Shown: piece by piece, positions 52,546 through 64,000 of the stretch
How the letters are laid out: each line of letters begins with the position of its first letter
Position numbering within the stretch: position 1 is the first letter of the stretch
Assembly: GCA_029721515.1 (NCBI GenBank)
Contig: CM056550.1
Coordinates: forward strand, 11,391,431 to 11,455,430
Reading direction: 5' to 3'
DNA from: Synanceia verrucosa
Lineage: Eukaryota; Chordata; Actinopteri; Perciformes; Synanceiidae
DNA: 64,000 nucleotides
Program-made: the position numbers and the translations under genes
Notes under the pieces: model-generated
What the model saw: only the letters and a program-made list of their open reading frames with translations
The model's database searches: none
What the model was told of the DNA's origin: nothing

Positions 52546-55500
52546 TTTAGCCTTCATGTCAACTTAGCTGTATAAACACAGATACAATAATCATGTACAT
52601 ATATAATAGGAGGGGCAATTTCCCTTATTTAGATGTTACAGTCAAGGCAAAGACCTAGCAAGTAGGCTAATTAGCTATTAGCTTTACTCATGATTAGCAT
52701 ACTAATAAACATGAATTTGGTTGTAAAAATGTTGCTATAAGACAGGCAGTACATTACAATAAGACAGACGATGTTGCACTAAACAGTTCGACCATTTATT
52801 ACAAATATTCTATCACTTCACAGGCATAAACAGAAGGTAGAATACAGATAATGCTAGCTTGCTAAATAATGACAAGTTAACGTTACCTACTGTCTCCATG
52901 GGCACAATTCACCTTCATGCAGAGACAATTTTATCTTTGCATTTATTTGACGCCAGCTATGTATTCTTATCTCAGTCAGCAGCCTTCAGAAATAATACTT
53001 AGCTAACATAGGTCATCTTATCTCAATGAGAACTGTCAGCAACTGTGACTCGATAATATCATCGAACAGAAGGGTACATGTTGCCAACATCTCCTCAACC
53101 GACAACAATAAAACTATAAAAACCATGTTCAGTTGAAAAAAAACTTGTTAAAGATGTTGCCAACATGTGAATGTTAAGGTTACTTACCTGTCTGTGGCGC
53201 CACTCTGGAAAATTCCCTCTGCAAGCAGAGATTCAAGCTTTTTCTACAGTTTAACACGCTGTAGAGTTCAAATTTACACTGCATGTCTGGATAAAAACTG
53301 ACCTGCTTAGACTCTCTGTCTGTTGTTAACTGGACTGCTCACTGGACACTAGACTGATGTGTGTGTGTGTGTGTGTGTGTGTGTACATGCATTATGCATT
53401 AAGATACATTAATGTGTAATAATGCACTTATTGATTTTTGACAATACTTAGTTACTTTGCGGTTGCTCGGGTAACCGAATATGCAAATGATAATAGAAGG
53501 TACAGTACAGATCAAAGCAGATTATAATAGAAGGTGAGGTGGCTGTAATGTTTCTTGATCCAGGGACTGCAGGACATCATGCAGCCTGGTCCCCTGCTGC
53601 GTCAGGCAGGTGCTGTTAGCCAGGGACAGATCACATTTAAGGTAAGAAACACAGTAAGTTTAGGTTAAGGATAGATATCATGAAAGTCTTGTCTCAATAC
53701 ATGCATCAAAAAAGATGTCAGTCAGAGCCAAAAGGATTGGCAGAGTAATCAATTAGTCGATCGGCAACTATTTTGATAATTGATTCATTTTTCATTTTTT
53801 AAAGTGGTTCACTGGTTCCAGTATTTAGCCTAGCAAAGATCCTTTATGAACCATTGCTGGTGCTAGCTTCTGGTAGTTGTACAGTAAAGTGACAAGCATC
53901 ATTTTGTAACATAACCTTGGCCTACTTACCAGCTATTGGTCTGTTCTGATTGCAATTTGCTTGATTACTATGAAAATAAGAGCATAGTTAATATAGCTGA
54001 ATCATGATCAACAAATGCTAAATGCTATCAGTTAAGACATACTGTATCTTTTTTCATGTTTAGCCTTCATGTCAACTTAGCTGTATAAACACAGATACAA
54101 TAATTATGTACATATATAATAAGAGGGTCAATTTCCCCTATTTAGATCAAGGGGGCAGTTGTGGGTTCTCCAAGTGAGGACCACTTCCACGTTCAAACAG
54201 CTGCAATTCCCATCCGGTCGCTGGGGGCTGGCTCCGGAAGTGAGCAATTCTCCATTGACCGCCATGTTAAAAGAGCCGACTTTACAGCTTTAAAAAACAT
54301 ATTTACAGTCTGGTACATTTTAATTTTTTGGTCTCTACCGATAGTTTCCACCTCTGTGAACACTGTGAGGGGGGTGAATTTTTTTTCTTATCACAATCGT
54401 TTTAGTGTTATTTCGGCTTAAAATTCTTGCATAAATTAGGGCGTGGTTACGTTGAGTAACAGGTTCACAGACAGCTACCGGCAGTTAGCTCTTTGCTAAA
54501 GCGTCGTCTGAGCTAGGCTAGGCTACACACAGGGGTCTGTGTTTGTTTCTGGCAAAATGGCGTGTGTGGGCGGCACGGTGGTGCAATGGTTAGCACTGTC
54601 GCCTCACAGCAAGAAGGTACCCGGTTCCCGATGTGGAGTTTGCATGTTCTCCTCGTGTTTGCGTGGGTTCTCTCCGGGTATTCCGGCTTCCTCCCACCAT
54701 CCAAAAACATGCATGGGGATTGTTGATTGTACTAATCGACCGTCAAAGGATTGTGTGTTGCATTTTTTTCCGTGTGTAAATATCTAGTACTATTTCACCC
54801 AATACCCATAGGCTGTGTAAAATAGAGTTTACTTGGATGCTGCCACTTATTGGTATGTGTCGGCATATTTTGCCGCTGGCTTATAAAGACTTTATTGCCG
54901 ACTCATGATCCCTGTTGATACAGATAGATGACCAGAGTATGTTGAGTCTGTTTAGTGCGGGAAGACAACCTTATTTCGTATCATTGTTCTGTTTAAAAAG
55001 TCCGACATTTCATGCACAGAGATGGTCTGTCAGAAAGCGGCTGCTGTGCTGGATAAACGTTAGTGGATGGAGGCAGTGTTGAAACATGGTAACTAACATG
55101 TGTGATGGAAATTTAGCTGATTGTATAAGCTGTTATGTCTGAGCTCATGATGATGTCGCTGGAAGTTATCTTGTTTTAGTTTTCACAGAGAACAGTGTGT
55201 GTGTCTTTTCCTCGCCATCAGGCCTGATAGACTTGTGGACTCTGTCTACAGTAAAACATACAGCATGTTCGTTTATCACTATGGCAGTATTGCTTGTCAG
55301 CAGGAACTCACGTAAGCATGTATGTATCAGTAGTGCATAAATATTGTTTTTCCTTACACTCTGTATGGGCATTCACTCACAAAGCTCTGTGCTGTGTCTG
55401 AATTCTCATCTCTGTTCTGCAGACAGATATTAAAAGCAACTCTTTTGGGCAACTGAATCAGTGAAGTTACTCATTCCTTGTGTAATTAAAGAACCCTGTG

Positions 55501-55868
55501 GAGATTAGACCATCCTGACAGAATATTTCCACAACACATGTTAAACGATCGTTTCACAGTTAAATAGTACAAATGAATTCCGCGCGTACATGTTGCCAAC
55601 ATCTCCTCAACCGACAACAATAAAACTATAAAAACCGTGTTCAGTTGAAAAAAAAATTGTAAAAGATGTTGCCAACATGTGAATGTTAAGGTTACTTACC
55701 CGTCTGTGGCGCCACTCTGGAAAATTCCCTCTGCAAGCAGAGATTCAAGCTTTTTCTACAGTTTAACACGTTGTAGAGTTAAAATTTACATTGCATGTCT
55801 GGATAAAAACTGACCTGCTTAGACTCTCTGTCTGTTGTTAACTGGACTGATCACTGGACACTAGACTG

Positions 55869-55899
<31 letters not shown>

Positions 55900-56050
55900 T
55901 AATGCACGTATACACACACAGATACATAAATGTGTAATGTGTAATAATGCATTTATTGATTTTTGACAATACTTAGTTACTTTGCAGTAACCAATTATGC
56001 AGATGATAATAGAAGGTACAGTACAGATCAAAGCAGATTAGAATATAGAT
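52546..56050. repeat. Direct duplication with a replaced middle
   Basis: 52549-52625 recurs at 54059-54147, and 53073-53520 recurs at 55585-56030, in the same order. Between the two matched pieces, copy 1 has about 450 bp and copy 2 has about 1,440 bp of different sequence, which includes a tRNA-like dispersed repeat (54569-54740). GT microsatellites (about 53356 and 55869) close each copy. Confidence 0.8.
54569..54740 (+). mobile_element. tRNA-like dispersed repeat
   Basis: GGCGGCACGGTGGTGCAATG, GTTAGCACTGTCGCCTCACA and GTGGAGTTTGCATGTTCTCC are typical of an abundant fish repeat. A reversed relative is at 22560-22800. Confidence 0.8.
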
Positions 56051-56142
56051 CAAAGCAGATTAGAACAGAACGGAACACAACTGAAGTGTTTAACAGAAGA
56101 CACGCTGCTCATTTCACCTGAGAAAGTGAAGACAAAACTTTT

Positions 56143-56271
56143 GAGCTATGTGGGTGTGTGTATGCATGTGTGCGTGGGTGTGTGTGTGTGTGGGTGTGTA
56201 TGTGTGGGTGTGCGTGTGTGTGGGCGTGTGTATGTGGGTGTGTGTATGTGGGTGTGTATGCGTGGGTGTGA
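56143..56271. repeat. GT-rich satellite
   Basis: Interrupted GT tract with GTATGCATGTGTGCGTGG, related to 1758-1937. Confidence 0.9.
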
Positions 56272-56439
56272 TAAAGAACATCCTGTCATCACATGATCAA
56301 ATCTGAAGTCAGCTATTCACTGTGATTAACGAGAACATACAGTAGGTGATTTGAACTGAAGTAGAGAAATTCAAATACAGTAAAAGACACAGAAAGTCAT
56401 AGAGATATATTCAATATAACAAAATAAAAATATATTCAA

Positions 56440-56850
56440 TATCCTTTGCTGATAGCTTGATGATGCTCTTCATCCCCTTGGACACTCTCATACAATTCTA
56501 TACATACACACTGTATATTAGCTGTTGTTATATTGAGTTGGACATTTCCATACAATTTTATATGTAGTGTTAATGTGTTTTCATTGTTGTTATTCTGTAC
56601 ACATGGCATCTATTGCACGTCTGTCCATCCTGGAAGAGGGATCCCTCCTCTGTTGCTCTTCCTGAGGTTTCTTCCGTTTCTTTTTCCCTGTTAAAAGTTT
56701 ATTTTTGGGGGGAGTTTTTCCTTATGTGAGGGTCATTTGTAAAGGACAGAGGGTGTCATATCCTGTACAGATTGTAAAGCCCAATGGGGCAAATTCATAA
56801 TTTGTGATATTGGGCTATACAAATAAAGTTGACTTGACTTGACTTGAATA
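56440..56850 (+). mobile_element. Abundant teleost repeat, 3' end with TTGAC tail
   Basis: Carries CACGTCTGTCCATCCTGG, CTTCCTGAGGTTTCTTCC, GGGGAGTTTTTCCTTATG and GATATTGGGCTATACAAATA, then TTGAC repeats. This is a common fish non-LTR-type 3' end. Element class not certain. Confidence 0.7.
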
Positions 56851-57129
56851 CAAGATTCGTTTTGTCACAGCTGTCACTGTTGTTTTTTATAAAAAAAAAC
56901 AAACAAACAGTGACATCAAATTATCAAACTGTCATGTAAAAGGTTAAATTTCTAAAAATAATTGAATGTTTGGTCGTTTGAGCCACAGGCGGAGTTTAAC
57001 TGCTGCAGAGACAGAGAGGGAGCTGCCCCCCCTAGTGGCTGAGATATGTCACGACATTGAGTCTATAATATGGTCAATACAAATATTTTTTTTAGACAGT
57101 GAACACTACACAATAGCCTGATAGTTATT

Positions 57130-57470
57130 GTTACTAATGATGAACTTAAACATACTTCAGATAGTAAAGACAGTTTCCTGCCTTCATTCAGTATATATAG
57201 TCCACATCTGAGCTGACCTCACCTGGTCCACACACCTCTCACCAAGTGGAGAAGACCCAACAGAGACTTTACTTCCTCAGGAAGATAAAACAAGCTGTCC
57301 TCCCTCAAAACCTACTGATGAACTTCTATCAGTCAATGACAGAGAGCCTCCTGATGTTAAGCTGCTCGGTGTGGTTCAGCAGCTGCACAGTGGAGGACAG
57401 AAGGAAACTCCAGTAGGTGGTGAGGGTGGTGGAGTGTGTGATCAGGACCACACTTCACTCAGACTGCTGT
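57130..57470 (+). pseudogene. LINE reverse transcriptase C-terminal fragment
   Basis: Reads EKTQQRLYFLRKIKQAVLPQ and CSVWFSSCTVEDRRKLQ, then stops. Sister of the reversed fragment at 20855-21175. The shared flank extends through a TATATATAG-type motif. Confidence 0.7.
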
Positions 57471-57479
57471 CTCTGTGAA

Positions 57480-58566
57480 ATCTGACTCTGAACCTGGTGC
57501 AGGTGTTCAGCAACATTCTAGAAATCATGATGTCATCATGTATTTGATGGATGTTCCAAATGACATCATGTTTTTTAGAATGTTCCATTCTACTCTGTTT
57601 CTATTTGATTCTGTTGTTGCTATTGGATACCAGTTTGACTATGTTTGCATATATGAAAAATTTCTGCTGATTCTTAAAATATGGAAAATAAAGTTCACTG
57701 ACAAATGAAACATGAATGTCTTTAAACATGAGCAGTACACACGAGTAATCTAATATTTAACACAGCAGACTATGGATTTTTCATTTCAATTATTTATTTA
57801 TATTCATTTAATATTGTAGTGAAATTAATAATATAATAGTGAATATTATCACTTTTTTGATTTGAATGCTTTGATCTCAGATATCAGTGGATTTAAAGTC
57901 CAGTGTGCTCCCCATCACAACATGGAACCACAAAGGACTTTGATCTTATTAAGATACAGGTCAACATTGTGTGTGTGACACAGACCTTCTAACCCCTGAG
58001 GCAGACACACACACTCTCACCAACAGAGTGTTTCCACAACCATTTTACTGCTATGTTGGTTATTATCTCTTCAACACTGACAGTACAGCTTGGTTCTGGA
58101 TTTCTGCTGGAAACACAGAAGGATTTTTCACTGACGAGCTTTGAGAGAACAAAACTGAAAATGAGTCTTCATCAAAATGCTGATCCTCCTGCTCTCATCC
58201 TGGGGCCTCATGTATCATTGTGGATACATGTTTTTTTTTGCAACTGTGTTTCCCAATTTTTAAAAAAAATGACAGATTCATCAAATATTGTTCCATATGG
58301 ATTCATCTTCCAAATTTGGTCTTTGATGCTTCAAACGTGACTGTAATGATCCTCACTCACTAAATACAGCACAACACCAAACCAAATGCCAATAATTTAT
58401 GATCACTGTCATCAAGATGTGATCAAGCATATAAATATGTTATTTATATGATTATTGTTAATTATTATGATTTATTTTTAATGTCAATTTAAACTATTAA
58501 TTATTTCAACTATTGATTACTATATGTTATTGTTATTATTTTTGTTTTTAATTGTTATTTATTTTA
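57480..58566. other. Unassigned intergenic sequence
   Basis: Includes AT-rich stretches after 58380 and short frames without motifs. No supported gene. Confidence 0.4.
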
Positions 58567-58570
58567 ATGT

Positions 58571-60053
58571 TGTAACCCAGTGAGAACAACACTTAGCTGA
58601 CTACTGTACTATGGTTCGACTCAAGGAGCGAGGGACGGTTAGGTAAAAAGTAGACACAGGCCTGTTTATTTTTACAACCAACAGAAAATGGAATCAGTTC
58701 AGATTCAAAACCCCAGAATAGAAAAAAAAATTAAACAAAATAAAGTGTCCATTCACAGCTTAAAGCTGTCTGATATCAAAGTTTGTCAAAGTCCAATGAG
58801 AATGTTCAGTTTGAATCCATGTCCGTCCAAGTCGATTCAGTCAGTGTGTTTTGTGCTACCCGGGTAGTGTGTGTGTTTTGGTATGGTCACGGCTCGCAGC
58901 GTGGATCTTATCTGCCCAGGTAAAACTCTTCACGGAGATGATGAAGATGGAGAATTCTGGACCCTTTAATCCTGCCTCGACTCAGTCAGGAACCCTGGTT
59001 GGAATCACCGCTGTCCACTGAATGTAGATTCAGCAACTCAAAAAAAACCCAATCTGCCATAGCAGAAAGTAAAGTTAATTATCAATCATCAATAACTGTA
59101 CAGTATCATATCTATTGTTCTCTTTATAATTCAAATGTGACATATAACACTGGTCACACAAGGAATGGTGAACTATATCATGAGACATCAAAACCTCAAT
59201 CACCATTAATGTGTGTCTTAGCCGTATTATATCAATCATGTCACAAAAATGATCTCTTATCTCTAAACAATCATGTTTTTCTTTTTCACATTCACATTTA
59301 TGCACTTTCAATTTTGCCCAAATGAACTGTAACTTATTATTTATATCATGAAAATCAGGAAAACCCTATATGTGTACATATCATGAGCTTCAGTGGACAT
59401 GTATCACTTTCCTAACTCATCAAAATTGAACAATGGCCTCCAGAAATGGCACAGCAAAAATCGCCAATTTCACATGAAAATAAATGCAATTCTGACACAC
59501 AAAACCCAGCATATTAACTCATTATAGCATCCTCATAATATTTACAGTTAACTCCGATTGGTTTTAGATTATAAGAAAGGCTCAATATTGATTCATAAAC
59601 AACTGAAAATTCCGCCTGTCCGTTAGCAACGTAGCATGCTAAGCTAATACACTCACCGGAGTCCTCGGTGTAAAACAACAAAAGAAAGAAAATCCTCCAG
59701 TCGCAGGCATCTGGGACTCTCTCGTGACAACTCAAAACATGTACAGACTCGTAACTTTGGAAAATAAAGCAGTATATCTCCCATAAAATGGCAATAACTT
59801 CTCTCGTGGATATATCGTGGTAGCATTAGCATTTAGCTTGGTGCGAGTGTCTCTATCCCAGCATGCAATGCGCACGTCCACTACACATTTAGTACACTGA
59901 ACGCACATAGAGCCATCTAGCGGCTGCTTAAAGCAACTACAGTTATTTTAAAATAAAGTTCACAGTGACTTCAGACATTAAAATTAAAGTTATTTAAACC
60001 AAACAATGGAATCTGAAAAGTAAACCCAAAGCTGTATTTTCATAGGGGTTACA
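58571..60053 (-). mobile_element. Solo LTR, minus strand, with ATGT target duplication
   Basis: 1,483 bp between matching ends TGTAACCC and GGGTTACA, flanked by ATGT at 58567-58570 and 60054-60057. Read on the minus strand, an AATAAA (58665-58670) lies about 95 bases before the end, as expected for a long LTR, and a CCGGTGAGTG donor-like site lies near 59655. No internal coding sequence remains, so two LTRs have probably recombined. Confidence 0.75.
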
Positions 60054-60928
60054 ATGTGAATAAATATCTTGCACATGTTTGTAATTTAAATCTGGGACAA
60101 GCATCTGTGTGTGTGTTTTAGTAATACTAATCTAAAATACTATCAATAAGATTCATACAAAATTTGATTAAAGTCAGCATTAGTGGATTAGCCCTGCATG
60201 CTACCACTCTGAATAACTTCTTGCCAACACACTTCCACTGCAAATTTACCTGTGAATTACCACAATGATAATAATCATATCTTTTACTATTATAATCCTT
60301 ATGCCAAGTAAAGTTTACACACTACACTTAAACAAGCTACACTCTGCCACAGATATCTACACTAATGAAGTTTCAAAATCAAAACAAACTTTATAGTTAG
60401 ACCTTTGGCTTAGCAATAACGCTCCCTCAAAGAAAAATAGTGCTTTCTGCCATAACAGACAAATGGGTGCCTCCAAAGCAAAAAAAAAACCTCCAAGTCT
60501 GATGCTGTTTATCCTCCAGACTGTAACTGACACCTTAAAAACCTGAATAAAAATAATATATATACAAAATATATCGTTAAATTGAATAAGAAAATATAAC
60601 TAATATAATAAAAAATATGCAAATAAAATTAACAAAATACAAAATGTTTACAGTGTACACACATAAAAATAACTTTGCTTTATTAAAAAGATGATCAAAT
60701 AAATAAGGACATTAGAAAAAGTATGTAACTGACAGCAATGTTTGCTGTCAGTCATTGAATTTAGGGAGGTGCACACAACCAGTTGTTATCAGGGGGCCCC
60801 CTTTCAGCTGGGGGTCCTCGGCAATTGCCTAGTTTGCCTACGGGCCTGGTCACTGCACTCCAAACACTGATATTTCACCAATGAAAAACAGCCTTTTCTG
60901 ATTTTGTCCAGTTTCAACTGTTTTTAAG

Positions 60929-61365
60929 TCTACTGGACTTGCTTGAGGTTGGTTGAAGATGTTTCACTTCTCATCCGCAGCATTCATTAAAACCTGAGTG
61001 CAGATCATCTTAACGGTAGTGATGAGCAAATGAAGCTTCATGAAGCACTTGTGAGGTTTTTTGACTCCTCTAGATGGTGCTCTTGGTTTAAAGATTAAGG
61101 CTAGTGGAATGGAAATTGCGTTCCACTGGCCTTAATCTTTAAACCAAGAGCACCATCTAGAGGAGAATAATGGCTCTCATCAAATCAAAGTGGGCAAGAC
61201 TCCCACAATAATGAGATTTATTGTTTTGGTGGTTTTGGTCATTTGATTGTTTTCTGCTCCAACAGGAGTATAAGTATCTGGACTCTCTACCAGTCAGTTA
61301 GAACTGAAGAAGCCTCTTGAATGAGATGAGACGTTTTCAACAAACCTCAAGCAAGACCAGTTAAC
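60929..61365. mobile_element. Inverted-repeat MITE with a central palindrome
   Basis: Outer arms TCTACTGGACTTGCTTGAGG (60929 on) and the reversed 61315-61365 stretch match over about 45 bp. Inside it lies a strong palindrome (61065-61165). No coding sequence. Confidence 0.7.
61065..61165. repeat. Near-perfect 101-bp palindrome
   Basis: Left CTCCTCTAGATGGTGCTCTT and right AAGAGCACCATCTAGAGGAG, with matching sequence inward, give arms of about 46 bp with very few mismatches around a short GAAATTG-type centre. It would form a long hairpin in single-stranded DNA or RNA. Confidence 0.92.
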
Positions 61366-61427
61366 TATTTTTTGTCTTATTATGGACTTTCTGCAAACAC
61401 ATCACTGATGTTTATGCAATTTTGTCC

Positions 61428-61560
61428 ATCCATCCATTATCTACCGCTTATCCTCATAGGGTTGCGGGGGGCTGGAGCCTTTCCCTGCTGTGTTAGGACG
61501 GAAGACAGGGTACACCCTGGACAAGTCGCCACCTCATTGCAGGGCTGTTTATGCAATTCA
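61428..61560. repeat. Dispersed teleost repeat, copy of 11521-11650
   Basis: Starts CCATCCATCCATTATCTACC and contains GGGTACACCCTGGACAAGTC. Unlike C1, it has GTTGCGGGGGGCTGG. Confidence 0.65.
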
Positions 61561-62909
61561 CATCACTTTTGCACCACTATTTTATGAAGACATATCTTGT
61601 TCTGCCTTCTTGTCACTGTTTACCTTTACCTTATACCTGACCTTATAACGTATCTATTATAAGAGAGGAAAATTTCATTAGCATAGAAAAGAATGACATA
61701 ATATAATGTGCTCTGTTATATTAGCATATGGAGTGGTATGAGGTCATCAGTGACATCACTCAGAATGTGCAGATTGCACAGAGAATCCAGGAATATATGG
61801 GTGTTTAATATTTTCTATTCATGTCTTTCAATATCTTTATTGTTATTTCTTTATTCATGTGTGCCTTTAAGCGGAAAGACTCTCCAAAATTTTGTTATGT
61901 GTGCATAAAGACAATAAAGACTCTTGAACCTTGAATTAGTTGTCCAGCAGGACAACAGATTAGCAGTGCATGGAATCAACCTTTTAAACTTGTGTGGAGC
62001 ACAATGTTTGGCAGCTCATCATCTCCAACACGTCAACTTGGCAGAGTAAAGTAAGCTTGTTCAGATCCCTTTCATGCAAAGAGTTGGAAACCTTTTTTGT
62101 AACCACGTCACAATAACATGCTTCATTATGTTATTGTGACGCCCACTAGTGAGATCACATGTGGGGTATTGATTTTTCTTTTTTATTATTTTACTTATTG
62201 ATTTAATTTTCAGTCATGGATTTGCTCTTTAGAACACAGTCACAGGTATTATTGTGGGAATGTGAAGTTGCTATGTGTTTCCATAACAGTAGGGGGCAGT
62301 ATGAAACAGTGGCATAGCTTCAGCGGTGCAGGAATACAGGGGAGGCAGGCGCTCTTGCTCTCATTGTATTCAGGAAGCTGAAGAGAAACTCACGTCACGT
62401 CTCCGTCTCTGTTCCTTCATACTGTTTTACAGGTTTGTGAAGCACAACACCATTTTAAGTGACTGTATTTCATATGTGAACGAAACATGTTTGGTTTGAG
62501 AACAGAACTGAGGCAGTAATGTAGAAAACCATCAGGCCAGTTGAATAAATACAGTGTTCTGAGTTACAGCTATGGCGGTAATGCTACCAAGCTAGCGGTT
62601 GGTACATCACTAGCATTGGGCTCCGTTCTTACATGTGTTAGTTAGGTTAGCTACGGTACAGTATTTCCACTATGCCACTATAGTATTCTGTTAGGTGTTA
62701 TGTGGAAAAGCCACCTTATTTGAGTGAAGTCGTTGGATGTATTTTAATGTACAGTTGGTGTATGATAGAGAGACACACACATTTGTTTGGGTGATCTATG
62801 TTGTTTCTCCAGTGGCTATTAAATGTTAACCAGTAGGGTTTGATTAAGAGAGGTTTTCTAAAACAATAAATGCTAATTGGTAAAGATTTAAACTTTAAAC
62901 TTTAAACTT

Positions 62910-63665
62910 TGATGCCATGGGAGAACATTGCTGCCCAGGTCAGTGCGTAAGATTAAATGTAGTCCTTTGCAATCACAATAATATTACAGGGGAAAACTGT
63001 TTGAATGGAAGCATTTTCACAGATCTGTGACTAAATGGCCACTAAAATGTTTTCTAAGCTCACAATGTCCAATATTCAGAATTCAATATTCACATATTAA
63101 ATATTTTTTGCCAAGCGGAGCTAGACAATCTTGTGCCCGTATGCAAATTAGCCATGTTTTTTTGTTTTTTTTTATTAGCCATTTGCACCATATGCACGTC
63201 TCTGTCCCCAGTTATTGTCTTGGAAACCCCAGTCCTTGACAAACGTGCACTGATTTTATGTTGATACATGACGTTTATTCAGTTCTTTCCTTGCATTTTA
63301 ATGCACAACTTGCATTGCATAGGCTACTGCATGTTGAGAAAATGTATATCTGCACAGTCTGATAACAATCTCCCATGTCATTTTCACAGACGGCAGAACT
63401 CGCCTGCTACCTGACTGAATGAATGAATGAATGAATGAATGAATGAATGAGGAAATCAAATAGTGTGTGTGAGTGAAAGAGGGCAGGGACAGAGAGAAAC
63501 TCAAGGTTCACTGAGAAAAACCTGGTCCCAACCAGGTTAGTTTCATAGTCTGTTACTACGGTAACTGACCGAGAGCTTAAGTTACCTCTCTCTGTGAAAC
63601 AGGCTAGAGCTACCCCTCTTTCTCTGTTTTAAGTTACCTCCCTTTGTGAAACGGAAAACTCAGTT
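62910..63665 (-). mobile_element. Harbinger-like element, reversed, truncated
   Basis: Reverse complement of much of 19918-20851, including the AATG tandem run (63414-63450) and the AGGTAACTTAAGCTC-type stretch. The end reads TTTGTGAAACGGA, so the outermost TIR is altered. C1 has only its beginning (13098-13295). Confidence 0.7.
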
Positions 63666-63740
63666 TCCCTCATTTCAGCTGAAAGGGTGAAATCCATCTT
63701 CAAAGACAGCAGGAGAGTCTTCATTCTAGTGTTTGGAAGG

Positions 63741-63905
63741 CAATATGTCCATATATTCATTAATATCATCACTCATATTTTCACTGAAATACAGAAAAAA
63801 ACGCCACAGACTTTTTCCTCATCCCACAAGTTTAATAAATGATGTTCTTCAATAAACTTTGTGGAAAAAAAAGCTCCTGTCACAGAACGCTTCAGTGATC
63901 ACTGT
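63741..63905. repeat. Dispersed repeat, copy of 49806-49980
   Basis: Same order of AT-rich motifs as the earlier copy. Class unknown. The last 95 bases of the window show nothing I can assign. Confidence 0.65.
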
Positions 63906-64000
63906 AAACACTAGAAAACAACGAGCGGCTCATTTATTAACCAGGAATTAACGAGAGGCGTCTGACTGGACAGCAGTGCAGCAGTCTGACACGCCTGCTG

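Larger units (their letters stand above)
60195..63110. repeat. Segment C2, paralogous to 10968-13295
   Basis: Same order as C1. C2 lacks the tRNA-bearing insert of C1 and has its own inserts, including the hairpin MITE at 60929-61365 and about 310 bp near 62325-62640. It runs into a longer Harbinger-type copy. Confidence 0.87.

Overview
The window looks like repeat-rich, accessory DNA from a spiny-rayed (percomorph-like) teleost. It carries fish-type L2 and other non-LTR retrotransposons, a Tc1 transposon, Harbinger- and hAT-like elements, tRNA-headed SINEs, solo LTRs and a fish-type endogenous retrovirus (ERV). I see no convincing intact host protein gene. The best host genes are transfer RNAs transcribed by RNA polymerase III. 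Two runs of exactly 500 N (6763-7262 and 38177-38676) are assembly gaps of unknown true size.

Layout. 1-7.7 kb: a large inverted repeat (arms 1-437 and 7263-7693) encloses a 15-bp minisatellite, a GT-rich satellite, an LTR-like fragment, and an L2 LINE inserted inside an older LINE. 7.7-10 kb: block A, a 2.27-kb sequence with a second copy (block B) at 29.3-37.4 kb. 11-13.3 kb: a segment duplicated at 60.2-63.1 kb. 12.3-27 kb: a tRNA cluster of intact, decayed and truncated genes (Ala, Gly, Leu, Gln-like, Trp, Asn, Val, Ser), built by tandem and inverted duplication and interrupted by a Tc1 element (17.2-18.9 kb), a Harbinger-type element and SINEs. A smaller serine tRNA group lies at 48.3-50.6 kb.

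29.9-36.2 kb: a gamma-like ERV with two LTRs that I read as identical (526 bp each), a proline-tRNA primer site, a 5-bp target duplication, a gag stub, a pol gene lacking protease and the catalytic part of reverse transcriptase, and an uninterrupted 423-codon env frame. It sits inside block B, whereas block A keeps the empty site, so the insertion can be dated relative to the duplication. Identical LTRs around broken gag-pol suggest a defective provirus copied in trans.

38-64 kb: mostly decayed transposons, including a possible 3.8-kb DNA transposon with a broken coding remnant, two solo LTRs with target duplications (45.7 and 58.6 kb), a 101-bp near-perfect palindrome (61.1 kb), and direct duplications around 52.5-56 kb. 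The genes do not form a pathway. The window records successive insertion, duplication and tRNA gene birth and death.
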